NCBI RefSeq assembly: GCF_007990935.1
Contig: NZ_BJXJ01000019.1
Location: 22,228 to 86,227, forward strand
From: Vibrio sagamiensis NBRC 104589
Lineage (GTDB): Bacteria; Pseudomonadota; Gammaproteobacteria; Enterobacterales; Vibrionaceae
Direction: 5' to 3'
DNA length: 64,000 nt
Positions 37,396 through 44,775 of the stretch are shown in pieces. The number at the start of each line of letters is the position of its first letter. Within the stretch, counting starts at the first letter, position 1. The position numbers were made by a program, and so were the translations under genes. The notes under the pieces were generated by a model. That model ran no database searches. It was given only the letters and a program-made list of their open reading frames with translations, and was not told the DNA's origin.

Positions 37396-37506
37396 AGGAC
37401 CTAGGATCCTAGGTCCTAGGAACTGACTCTTTCATCATTCCGTATTCCGTATTCAACTTGCACCTAACCAAAATTTCCTCAAGCTACTTCTAGAACCCTA
37501 GGACCT
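37396..37506. repeat. CTAG-rich composite repeat, copy C (paired arrays)
   Basis: Left array GGACCTAGGATCCTAGGTCC at 37397-37418, a spacer with ATTCCGTATTCCGTATTC and TTTCCTCAAGCTACTTCTAG, and a short right array GAACCCTAGGACC. Same order of parts as copies A and B; shortest of the three. Confidence 0.82.
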
Positions 37507-37760
37507 ACAAACCCAGATAAATCGAACCTTTTAAGCTTTTCAAATGATTACCTTGATGGAACGCTTGTGGTTATGTGATGTCCTTATTATACGCTGGTTA
37601 ATAGCACTAGCAAAGCTTGCTGTTTTAGTGGTATCCGTGCATAATTTGTCAGTTTTTGTGTAGGTCTTCTCAAATATATTTTAAGGTATTCATGAGACTT
37701 ATAGCGCACAAAAATTCACATTAATTTTAATGAAATTATTAATTCATACTTTCGCGAACT

Positions 37761-37794
37761 GTGGCTTACGCGTAATGCCACTGGGCGGTAGCGT
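37761..37794 (+). promoter_or_regulatory. JUMPStart element with RfaH ops site
   Basis: GGCGGTAGCGT at 37784-37794 matches the ops consensus recognised by RfaH on paused RNA polymerase. It is preceded by a near-palindrome GTGGCTTACGCGTAATGCCAC (37761-37781) that can form a hairpin, as in JUMPStart sequences. It lies about 90 bases upstream of the first exporter-operon gene, the expected position for RfaH-dependent antitermination of a long polysaccharide operon. Confidence 0.9.
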
Positions 37795-37884
37795 AGATAA
37801 GTTTAGTGCAAGAGACCGGAAACGGGTCAATACACAAACAAATGACGGTAAAATGGTCAACCGATACTCAGGAATAGAGACATA

Positions 37885-38445
37885 ATGAATAAACAACCAT
37901 GGTTAGGAACGCTGAGTATGCTCTGCTTGGGTATCAGCTCGTTCTCAGCATCAGCAGACTTTTACGCCGGGGCTCTAGTTAGCTACGCTGACGCAGAATA
38001 TCGCGCACCCGTATCGACTTCTTCAAATGCTGTTGCCCCTCTTGATCCGCAAACAATATCTTCTAAAGTAAGTGATGCGAGCCCGCTACTGGTACAAGCT
38101 CAAGCAGGATACTTTTTTAATGACTATCTTGCATTGGAAGGGCGTTATGGCACCTCAATGCAAAGAGAGGGTCGATTAAATGTTGATCGGTTGGCCAGTG
38201 CCTATGTCAAATTAAATGTCCCGATATCAGACCGTTTTGCCATGTATGGTCTTACGGGGTATTCCAGCGTTGAGATCAATCATCAAGAAAGTGGAACGAT
38301 TAAAGAGCAAGGGTTTAGTTTTGGTGTCGGGATGCATTTTGCTTTAAGCAGACATAATGCGGTTGTGTTTGAGTTTGTCGATAGTGTATCAGAAGAAAAC
38401 TTGCGCCTTAACGCCTTTACCTTAGGTTTTCAGCACCGTTTTTAA
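37885..38445 (+). CDS. Outer-membrane beta-barrel protein (OmpA/OmpW-like, WbfE-like)
   Basis: A 186-residue protein with a signal peptide (hydrophobic stretch ending SSFSASA) followed by alternating amphipathic strands typical of a small eight-stranded barrel. FYAGALVSYADAEY, YLALEGRYGTS and the C-terminal FTLGFQHRF with terminal Phe are typical outer-membrane signals. It is the first gene after the ops site and precedes the Wza-like exporter, as an outer-membrane gene does in the V. cholerae O139 otnA region. Its specific role in capsule production is unknown. Confidence 0.82.
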   Translation: MNKQPWLGTLSMLCLGISSFSASADFYAGALVSYADAEYRAPVSTSSNAVAPLDPQTISSKVSDASPLLVQAQAGYFFNDYLALEGRYGTSMQREGRLNVDRLASAYVKLNVPISDRFAMYGLTGYSSVEINHQESGTIKEQGFSFGVGMHFALSRHNAVVFEFVDSVSEENLRLNAFTLGFQHRF

Positions 38446-38473
38446 ATTGTTAATCTTACTTTAATTATTAGCG

Positions 38474-38499
38474 AGCTCAGCTCAAAGTAGCTGGGCTTT
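38474..38499 (+). terminator. Intra-operon stem-loop before the exporter gene
   Basis: Stem AGCTCAGCT / AGCTGGGCT (one G-U pair) with a six-base loop, followed by TTT. It lies between two co-oriented capsule genes downstream of an ops site, so RfaH-type antitermination may be needed to pass it. Confidence 0.55.
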
Positions 38500-38523
38500 C
38501 CCAATTTTGAATTACCATAGCGA

Positions 38524-41277
38524 ATGATCATGCTTAAAGGATATTTCTCGATTGCCGCTTGTGTTTTAGCCAGCTCGTTAATGTCGGCTGCACAGGCACA
38601 AACGCCAACCCCGGAACAGATGAAAATGTTCCAAAGCTTGCCTGCGGATCAACAACAGGCATTGGCCAGTAAATATGGCATTACGCTGCCTAGTGGCTCT
38701 GCAGAGCAATCTAGTCAATACACGAATCCTCAGGTGATGGCAGCGCGACCAATCGTTGACGAACGTAGCCAAGAGAAACAAAAGCAGACTCAACTTGAGC
38801 AACAAGAGCAGAGTTTAAAACGCTTTGGTTTGGATTTATTTGCTGGCTCACCTACTACATTTGCTCCTGTCGGTGATGTCCCTGTTCCTGCTGATTATAC
38901 AGTTGGCGCTGGAGATGAAATCGTCATTCAGCTATTTGGTAAAGAGAACAATACCCACCGTTTACGTGTTAATCGTGCTGGTATCATCAACTTTCCTTCA
39001 CTTGGCCCCATCCAAGTAGCAGGTATGAGCTTTTCTGATGTGCGGGAATCACTCAATCAACGTGTAAAAGAGCAAATGATTGGTGTACGCAGTGATATTT
39101 CATTGGGTGAAATGCGTACCATGCAAGTGTTTGTTATGGGCGATGCTTACAAACCAGGTTCTTATACCGTAAGTGCGCTGACAACCATTTCGCAAGCGAT
39201 TTACTACAGTGGTGGCTTTGATGAAAGCGGTGCGTTACGTAACATTCAACTCAAACGCAATGGCCAAGTGATTCGTAAGCTGGATATGTATGACCTGCTA
39301 TTAAAAGGCGATGCACGTAACGATGTCCGCTTAATGCCAGGTGATGTCGTATTTATTGGCCCAGTGGGTAATACCATTTCGATTGACGGTGAAGTGAATC
39401 GTCCTGCTATTTATGAAGTGAAGCCAGGTGAAACCTACCAACAAGCGATTCATATGGCTGGAGGCTTTACTGCAAATGCTCATCGAGATCAAATTGAAAT
39501 AAAACGCTATGCGAGCAAAGGTGCACGTGAGGCACTGACACTCGACTTTCATCAAGTACGCGATAAACAGACTAAAGTTAAAGATGGTGATGTGGTTAAG
39601 GTCTTGACTAAGAGTGAAGAGCTTACTCGTTACGTTGAAGTCGAAGGTGATGTTCGTCACCCTGGTTTTGTGGAATGGAAATCAGGCCTTCGTATCGCTA
39701 ACCTATTCCAAGCGGTGGATACATCATTTAATTCAACTGCAGATGTTAACTACGCAGTTGTGGTACGTGAAATCAATCCACAGCGTGATATTGAAGTGTT
39801 CCAGATCAATCTGGCTAATGCAATATTAGCGCCTAACAGCCAAGATAACTTAGAGCTGCAGTCACGTGATCGTGTGCTGGTGTTTAACCGCTTCAATAAT
39901 GAAGACCTTGACGCTTTTTCTGAACAAGAATCGACGAGTAAAGCCAAGACATTAGAGCAAGCACAACAACAAGCTGAGCAAGAGCAGCAGAAAGAGCAAG
40001 CAGCGATGCAGTCATCGGTAGCCTTACTGTCTCCGCCACAAGGTATTTTGCCTCAAAATAGTTTAGCAAATGCTCAGAACCTTAATGAAACCAATATGCA
40101 GAAAAACGCTTCAGACTCTGTGGTTTCAGAGCCTAAGATTATGTTCCATGGCAAAGAAGTCACCCAAGAGGACTTTGATGCTCTCAAGCAAAATACCCGT
40201 CGTTCTTTGCTTGCGCCAGTCTTACTGCAGTTGCAACAGCAATCACGTTTGGGCTTAGCGCCTCAAATTGCCGAAGTATTTGGTGAAGTAAAACACCCTG
40301 GCCGTTACCCAATCACACCACGAATGAGTGTGTCGAGCTTGCTGGCCGCAGCAGGGGGGTTAACTTATAATGCCTTTACCATCAACGCTGAGTTAGCACA
40401 CACGGTGATTAATAACATCGATGAGCGTGCATCGATCGACGTTGAACGGGTTGATTTGCGCAAAGCGATTCAAGGTAATAGTAATGCAGATGTGTTGATC
40501 TCTGGTCGTGACCGCTTAAATATCCTTGAAAAGCCAAATGTGAAACTGCAAAGTACCGTGACCCTTCAAGGTGAAGTGCGCTTCCCTGGTACGTACACCG
40601 TGCGCCAAGGTGAAACACTCGATCAGCTGTTAACACGTGCGGGTGGCTTGACAGAATTTGCTCATCCTCAAGGTGCAATTTTCACTCGTGAAGCGTTACG
40701 CCTACAAGAGCAGAAGCTACTTAACCAATATGCTCACGATATGCGTGCAGAAACCGCCAAAAAAGCTTTCCGTGCTGACAGCAACTTCAACTCGGTGATT
40801 TCTGACCCAGAAAAAACCTTGAAGTTTGTTGAAGAAGCCAGCAACAGTAAAGCTCTAGGACGCATGGTGGTTCAGCTTAACCGTATTCTTAAAGGTGACC
40901 ACTCAGCAGACTTTATGCTGGAAGATGGCGACTTCTTGTTTGTGCCAACCTTCCGTAATACCGTCTCCATTATGGGTGAAGTTCAAGTTCCTATCACGTA
41001 CTTGCTGGATGATAAGTTGGATGTCGATGACTATCTAAACAAAGCTGGTGGCGCGAAGAAGCAAGCGGATGAAGACCGTATCTTTGTTGTCCGTGCAGAT
41101 GGCTCGGTATACAAACCATCGTCTGGCTACTGGTTTGGCAACAATCATGAAGATCTCAAAGCAGGCGACACAATTGTTGTGCCAATTGATACCGACTACC
41201 GCGATGCGTTGAGTACATGGACAGCTGCTACACAGATTCTTTACCAAACTGGTGTAGCGATTAACGCCTTGAAGTAG
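38524..41277 (+). CDS. wbfF: Large Wza-like polysaccharide export protein with SLBB repeats (OtnA/WbfF)
   Basis: A 917-residue secreted protein with a signal peptide ending AAQAQ and no lipobox. A Poly_export domain at about residues 110-190 (VPADYTVGAGDEIVIQLFG) is followed by several SLBB domains, recognisable from recurring VEGDVRHPG, GEVKHPGRYPIT, GEVRFPGTYTV and MGEVQVPITYLL blocks. A Gln/Glu-rich coil lies near 475-500. It is over twice the length of E. coli Wza (379) and matches OtnA/WbfF of V. cholerae O139, which forms the export channel for capsule. The neighbouring gene is wzz. No Wzc kinase or Wzb phosphatase gene is nearby. Confidence 0.9.
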   Translation: MIMLKGYFSIAACVLASSLMSAAQAQTPTPEQMKMFQSLPADQQQALASKYGITLPSGSAEQSSQYTNPQVMAARPIVDERSQEKQKQTQLEQQEQSLKRFGLDLFAGSPTTFAPVGDVPVPADYTVGAGDEIVIQLFGKENNTHRLRVNRAGIINFPSLGPIQVAGMSFSDVRESLNQRVKEQMIGVRSDISLGEMRTMQVFVMGDAYKPGSYTVSALTTISQAIYYSGGFDESGALRNIQLKRNGQVIRKLDMYDLLLKGDARNDVRLMPGDVVFIGPVGNTISIDGEVNRPAIYEVKPGETYQQAIHMAGGFTANAHRDQIEIKRYASKGAREALTLDFHQVRDKQTKVKDGDVVKVLTKSEELTRYVEVEGDVRHPGFVEWKSGLRIANLFQAVDTSFNSTADVNYAVVVREINPQRDIEVFQINLANAILAPNSQDNLELQSRDRVLVFNRFNNEDLDAFSEQESTSKAKTLEQAQQQAEQEQQKEQAAMQSSVALLSPPQGILPQNSLANAQNLNETNMQKNASDSVVSEPKIMFHGKEVTQEDFDALKQNTRRSLLAPVLLQLQQQSRLGLAPQIAEVFGEVKHPGRYPITPRMSVSSLLAAAGGLTYNAFTINAELAHTVINNIDERASIDVERVDLRKAIQGNSNADVLISGRDRLNILEKPNVKLQSTVTLQGEVRFPGTYTVRQGETLDQLLTRAGGLTEFAHPQGAIFTREALRLQEQKLLNQYAHDMRAETAKKAFRADSNFNSVISDPEKTLKFVEEASNSKALGRMVVQLNRILKGDHSADFMLEDGDFLFVPTFRNTVSIMGEVQVPITYLLDDKLDVDDYLNKAGGAKKQADEDRIFVVRADGSVYKPSSGYWFGNNHEDLKAGDTIVVPIDTDYRDALSTWTAATQILYQTGVAINALK

Positions 41278-41557
41278 CGATGGAAAAAGTTTATTTAAAC
41301 TAGCTCAAAATCATATTGAAATACAAGCAAAACGAGGGCTTATGTGACATTAAAAGTTACATAAGCTCGGTTTTGATACCATCGCTAGCTTAATATCACG
41401 GATACCACTTAATACAATCGAAGTGACGTCAAGTAATCGCAGCTGTCGAAGTCAGACTGGGATTATGACCCAGCAAGGCTGAGCTTTGAAAAGTAAAATC
41501 AATCTATCAAATCTCTGTGACTAATATAACGAATTTCAGAGTCTAGGATTAAGAACA
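41278..41557. other. 280-base gap between exporter gene and wzz
   Basis: Noncoding. Contains the long inverted repeat at 41329-41374 and otherwise no recognisable feature; a short direct promoter for wzz cannot be excluded. Confidence 0.5.
41329..41374 (+). terminator. Long intra-operon inverted repeat (possible terminator)
   Basis: AAAACGAG..CTTATGT pairs with ACATAAG..CTCGGTTTT over about 18 bases with a small mismatch and an A/T-rich loop. The 3' arm ends TTTT. It lies 50 bases after the exporter stop, within the presumed RfaH-controlled operon. Confidence 0.6.
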
Positions 41558-42532
41558 ATGGAATCTCAAAAAGAACCCAATCCACATTACCTGGCATCTC
41601 CACCTAAACCTCATTCCACCGAAGATGAAATCGACTTACGTGAACTTCTCAAAGCGTTGTGGAGTGGTAAGTGGCTCATTATCTCAATTACATTTGTGTT
41701 TACTGTTGGCTCAATCTTTTATGCACTGAGTCTGCCAAATATCTATAAATCAGATGCGCTTTTAGCGCCGGCTGAAAGCTCAAACGGTGGTGGTTTGTCA
41801 AAAATGGCAGGTCAGTTGGGTGGCTTAGCGGCTTTAGCGGGTGTTAACCTTAGTGGTGGTGAATCTTCTCAAACGGATCTTGCAATACAAGTGATGAAGT
41901 CACGTCAGTTTATCGGTAATTTTATTAATAATCACAATTTGCTGGTGCCATTAATGGCAGCAAAAGGCTGGGATGCTGAAAAAAATCAACTGATTATAGA
42001 TGAAGAAATCTATAACGATAAAGAAAATAAATGGCTTAGGAAGCCAAAAGGCCTTCGTGGCCCAAAACCTACAGAGCAAGAAGCAATTGAAATTTTTAAA
42101 AAAGATATTTTTAGCGTAACTCAAGATAAAGAAACGGGACTATACACAGTTTCCGTAGGTCACTATTCACCTTTTGTTGCACAGATGTGGGTTAATTGGT
42201 TGATAGATGATATTAATCAAGTAATGCGTAATCGTGCCATAGCCGAAGCTACGCAAAACCTCAAGTATTTGGGTGAACAGCTAGAAAAAACTGCAGTTGC
42301 AGAAATGCAAAGTACTTTTTATAAGTTAATTGAAGAACAAACAAAAAGCTTAATGCTTGCGGAAGTTCAGGAGGAATTTGTTTTTAAAATTATTGATCCT
42401 GCAGTTGTATCTGAAAATAAAGCAAAGCCTAATAGGGTAATGGTTATAATTCTTGGGCTATTGCTAGGAACAATTTTTGGCGTGGCTATTTTATTAGTCA
42501 AATATGCCTTTTTTAGTAAAAATCGTAATTGA
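41558..42532 (+). CDS. wzz: Polysaccharide chain-length regulator Wzz (OtnB-like)
   Basis: A 324-residue polysaccharide co-polymerase. The N-terminal Wzz domain EIDLRELLKALWSGKWLII leads into the first membrane helix (about 34-56); a large periplasmic coiled region follows, and the second helix near 295-318 is preceded by the conserved Pro-rich segment VVSENKAKPNRVMVII. There is no C-terminal kinase domain, so it is a Wzz rather than Wzc. In the same position as OtnB of V. cholerae O139, next to the Wza-like gene. It should set capsule or O-antigen chain length together with the Wzy-like protein. Confidence 0.9.
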   Translation: MESQKEPNPHYLASPPKPHSTEDEIDLRELLKALWSGKWLIISITFVFTVGSIFYALSLPNIYKSDALLAPAESSNGGGLSKMAGQLGGLAALAGVNLSGGESSQTDLAIQVMKSRQFIGNFINNHNLLVPLMAAKGWDAEKNQLIIDEEIYNDKENKWLRKPKGLRGPKPTEQEAIEIFKKDIFSVTQDKETGLYTVSVGHYSPFVAQMWVNWLIDDINQVMRNRAIAEATQNLKYLGEQLEKTAVAEMQSTFYKLIEEQTKSLMLAEVQEEFVFKIIDPAVVSENKAKPNRVMVIILGLLLGTIFGVAILLVKYAFFSKNRN

Positions 42533-42542
42533 AGGGGTAAAT

Positions 42543-42983
42543 ATGACAGTTGTTTATGTGTCAGGAACATTTGACTTATTCCATAGCAATCATCTGAAGA
42601 TGATTAATTATGGTCGAGGCCTGGGAGATACTCTAATAGTTGGCGTTAGCACTGACGAACTCGTTTGTAGTTATAAAAAACCACCGGCAGTACCATTTGA
42701 AGAGAGGATTGCGATTGTTGAGGGGTTAAAAGCTCCTGATTTAGTGATTCCACAACATACTCTAGAGCATAGTGAAACAGTTAAGAAGCTCAATATCGAC
42801 TGCTTTGTAATCGGTGACGACTGGTATGGTAAGTATGACTATTTGAAGCGGTTAGGTGTAGATGTTTTCTACTTACCTTACGGAACTGGAGTGAGTTCGA
42901 CAAATTTGAAGAAAAAAATATATGAACAATATCAAGAGCTTATTAGGGGTAGCGATGAACATCCAATACCAGAGCCAAAGTAA
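42543..42983 (+). CDS. TagD-like cytidylyltransferase with atypical active-site motifs
   Basis: A 146-residue nucleotidyltransferase starting MTVVYVSGTFDLFHSNHLKM, eight bases after a GAAGGGG box. Overall it follows glycerol-3-phosphate cytidylyltransferase (TagD): VIGDDWYGKYDYLKRLGVD matches the GDDW region and LPYGTGVSST sits where TagD has LPRTEGISTT. The HxGH motif reads HSNH (Gly to Asn), and the Arg of RTEGISTT is Tyr, so the substrate may not be glycerol 3-phosphate. It probably makes a CDP-activated polyol or related phosphate for the downstream TagB/TagF-type transferase. The following SDR gene overlaps its 3' end by 29 bases. Confidence 0.82.
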   Translation: MTVVYVSGTFDLFHSNHLKMINYGRGLGDTLIVGVSTDELVCSYKKPPAVPFEERIAIVEGLKAPDLVIPQHTLEHSETVKKLNIDCFVIGDDWYGKYDYLKRLGVDVFYLPYGTGVSSTNLKKKIYEQYQELIRGSDEHPIPEPK

Positions 42984-43608
42984 AAAAAGAGTACTAATTA
43001 CTGGTGGAAATGGCGATATTGCCAAAAAGCTGTCGGAATTGTTAGATTCTGCTATTTACGAAACTCACTTGCCCCAAAGAAGTGAGCTTGATGTTACCTC
43101 AAAGATCAGTGTGAAAGAGTATTTTTGCAAACAAAATGAAAAATTTGATGTTGTTGTTAATGCTGCTGGAACATTGTACTCAGCAAATGTTGTGGGGTCA
43201 GATCCAGATAAATGGATCAATGACATCAACGTAAATTTGATTGGGACTTATCTGGTATCTAAATATGCTTTAGAGAGTAACCCTTGCTGTAAAATTATAA
43301 ATATGTCATCGACTGCAGGCTTTAACAGTTACAAGGATTGGACATCATATTGTGCAGCAAAAGCCGGTGTTTTGAGGTTGTCTGGAGGCTTATATAAAGA
43401 CTCGTTTGACGTGATAACTGCTTGCCCTGGTGCTATTCAGACAAAGATTAGAAAAAATATTAACATTGAAAACCCTAACGTTATGACGTTAGAAGAAGGT
43501 GTTATGCCTATTTTGGATATAGTTAATGGAACATACAAGTCTGGCGATATAGTGTTTTACCGTAAAGGTCAGTTAAAAGTTATGAAGCAAGATGAACTAT
43601 TGTTTTAA
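42955..43608 (+). CDS. Short-chain dehydrogenase/reductase of the polyol-phosphate module
   Basis: A 217-residue SDR. The NAD(P) motif is RVLITGGNGDIAKKL near the N terminus, VNAAGTLYSANV is the NNAG equivalent, and MSSTAGFNS with SYCAAKAGVL gives the Ser and YxxxK catalytic residues. ATG 42955 is preceded by AGGGGT; an earlier ATG at 42922 would increase the overlap. Sandwiched between a cytidylyltransferase and a polyol-phosphate transferase, it likely reduces a keto (sugar) phosphate precursor, comparable in logic to the reductase of the H. influenzae Bcs1 system; this is inference. Confidence 0.82.
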   Translation: MNIQYQSQSKKRVLITGGNGDIAKKLSELLDSAIYETHLPQRSELDVTSKISVKEYFCKQNEKFDVVVNAAGTLYSANVVGSDPDKWINDINVNLIGTYLVSKYALESNPCCKIINMSSTAGFNSYKDWTSYCAAKAGVLRLSGGLYKDSFDVITACPGAIQTKIRKNINIENPNVMTLEEGVMPILDIVNGTYKSGDIVFYRKGQLKVMKQDELLF

Positions 43609-43614
43609 AAGTAT

Positions 43615-44775
43615 ATGGATGGTAAGTTGAAGAATATAATTAAAAGAATATTGATAAGCTCTTATTACTTTTTTAAAAAGAAAGATAATAACCTAATTGT
43701 GATATCATCATATAGAAATGAAAAATTCTCGTTTTATTCTAGAGTTTTTTTTGAATATTTAATTAGTAAAGATAGTGAGTTTGAAGTTCTATTTGTTATT
43801 TCTGAACAATCCACTAGAGAAAAATTGAAAAATAAATTTGGTGATTATTTTATTTCTTTTGATAGTTTTTCTGATTTACAAAAAATATATTCAGCTAAAT
43901 TTTGGGTTGTGTCAACAAAGTCTATATGTATGTTGCCTACGTCAATATTTAATCGTGAAATAATTAATGTTTGGCACGGTTTTCCATTAAAATCTATTGC
44001 CTTAAAAGATAAATATCAAAGCTCGTTTAAAAAAATATTGTATAAATATTATTATTCTTTGTCTAACAAGACAATAGTATCGCAATCTGAAAAAGTTTCC
44101 CCTATATACTCGGAAAGTTTTTGTGTAGATAGAAGTAATATACTGGCTTTAGGTTCATTAATCGGGGAAATGTTTGGTCGCTCATTAGATAAAGAAGTAA
44201 ATGACTACGTAGAAAAACTCACTGCAGGGTATAAAAATGTATTGTACGCACCAACATACCGAGATGGTGGTGTAACTAAGTACTTTCCATTTGAAGATTT
44301 TGATTATAAAAATTTGTGCGAATTTTTAGAACGTGAAAATATCAGGATTTTTATTCGGCCGCATCATTTAGATAATGGATTTCAAGACTATATAGATAAT
44401 AATAATATATTTTTGCTTTCCTCAGAAAAAGTCCCAGAAATAAACTTCTATCTACACAAATTTGATGGTTTATTGACTGACTACTCATCAATCATTTTCG
44501 ACTACCAGCTAACTAATGGCGAAATAGGTTTAATTCCCTATGATCTAGACAACTATATTAAAGATAGAGGGATGAATTTTGAATATCAAGAATGTGTACC
44601 TGGAAAAAGGCTAAAAAATCATTCAGATTTGTTGGAGCTATTAAGACTAGTATCTTCCTTTATGGGGAGGAATAAAGATTGTCAGATTGAAACTGAAGAT
44701 GATTATATTTCACTGTCAGCGTCAAAACAGTCTTGTACTAACTTATTAAAATATATCAGAACAAAAAAACAATGA
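43615..44775 (+). CDS. CDP-glycerol:poly(glycerophosphate) glycerophosphotransferase family (TagB/TagF-like)
   Basis: A 386-residue protein of the teichoic-acid polymerase family. Key segments are INVWHGFPLKSIALKD near residue 123, VLYAPTYRDGG near 208, IRIFIRPHHLD near 245 and LLTDYSSIIFDYQLTN near 292, including the two conserved His of the family. Relatives transfer glycerol or ribitol phosphate from CDP-activated donors, in Gram-positive walls and some Gram-negative capsules. Very AT-rich, with no clear ribosome site; the upstream stop is six bases away. Suggests a phosphodiester-linked polyol in the capsule repeat or a single substituent. Confidence 0.88.
   Translation: MDGKLKNIIKRILISSYYFFKKKDNNLIVISSYRNEKFSFYSRVFFEYLISKDSEFEVLFVISEQSTREKLKNKFGDYFISFDSFSDLQKIYSAKFWVVSTKSICMLPTSIFNREIINVWHGFPLKSIALKDKYQSSFKKILYKYYYSLSNKTIVSQSEKVSPIYSESFCVDRSNILALGSLIGEMFGRSLDKEVNDYVEKLTAGYKNVLYAPTYRDGGVTKYFPFEDFDYKNLCEFLERENIRIFIRPHHLDNGFQDYIDNNNIFLLSSEKVPEINFYLHKFDGLLTDYSSIIFDYQLTNGEIGLIPYDLDNYIKDRGMNFEYQECVPGKRLKNHSDLLELLRLVSSFMGRNKDCQIETEDDYISLSASKQSCTNLLKYIRTKKQ

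Larger units (their letters stand above)
37002..37884. other. Divergent capsule control region, 883 bases
   Basis: Noncoding region between the leftward gfc-like operon and the rightward exporter operon. It holds two CTAG-rich composite repeats (37153-37315 and 37396-37506), then an AT-rich stretch likely containing promoters, and the JUMPStart/ops element at about 37761-37794. No intact gene is seen. Confidence 0.75.

Noticed and set aside
41329..41374. CRP site suggested by TGTGA..TTACAT
   Set aside because: Spacing between half-sites does not fit the CRP consensus, and the sequence is better explained as one arm of a long hairpin.
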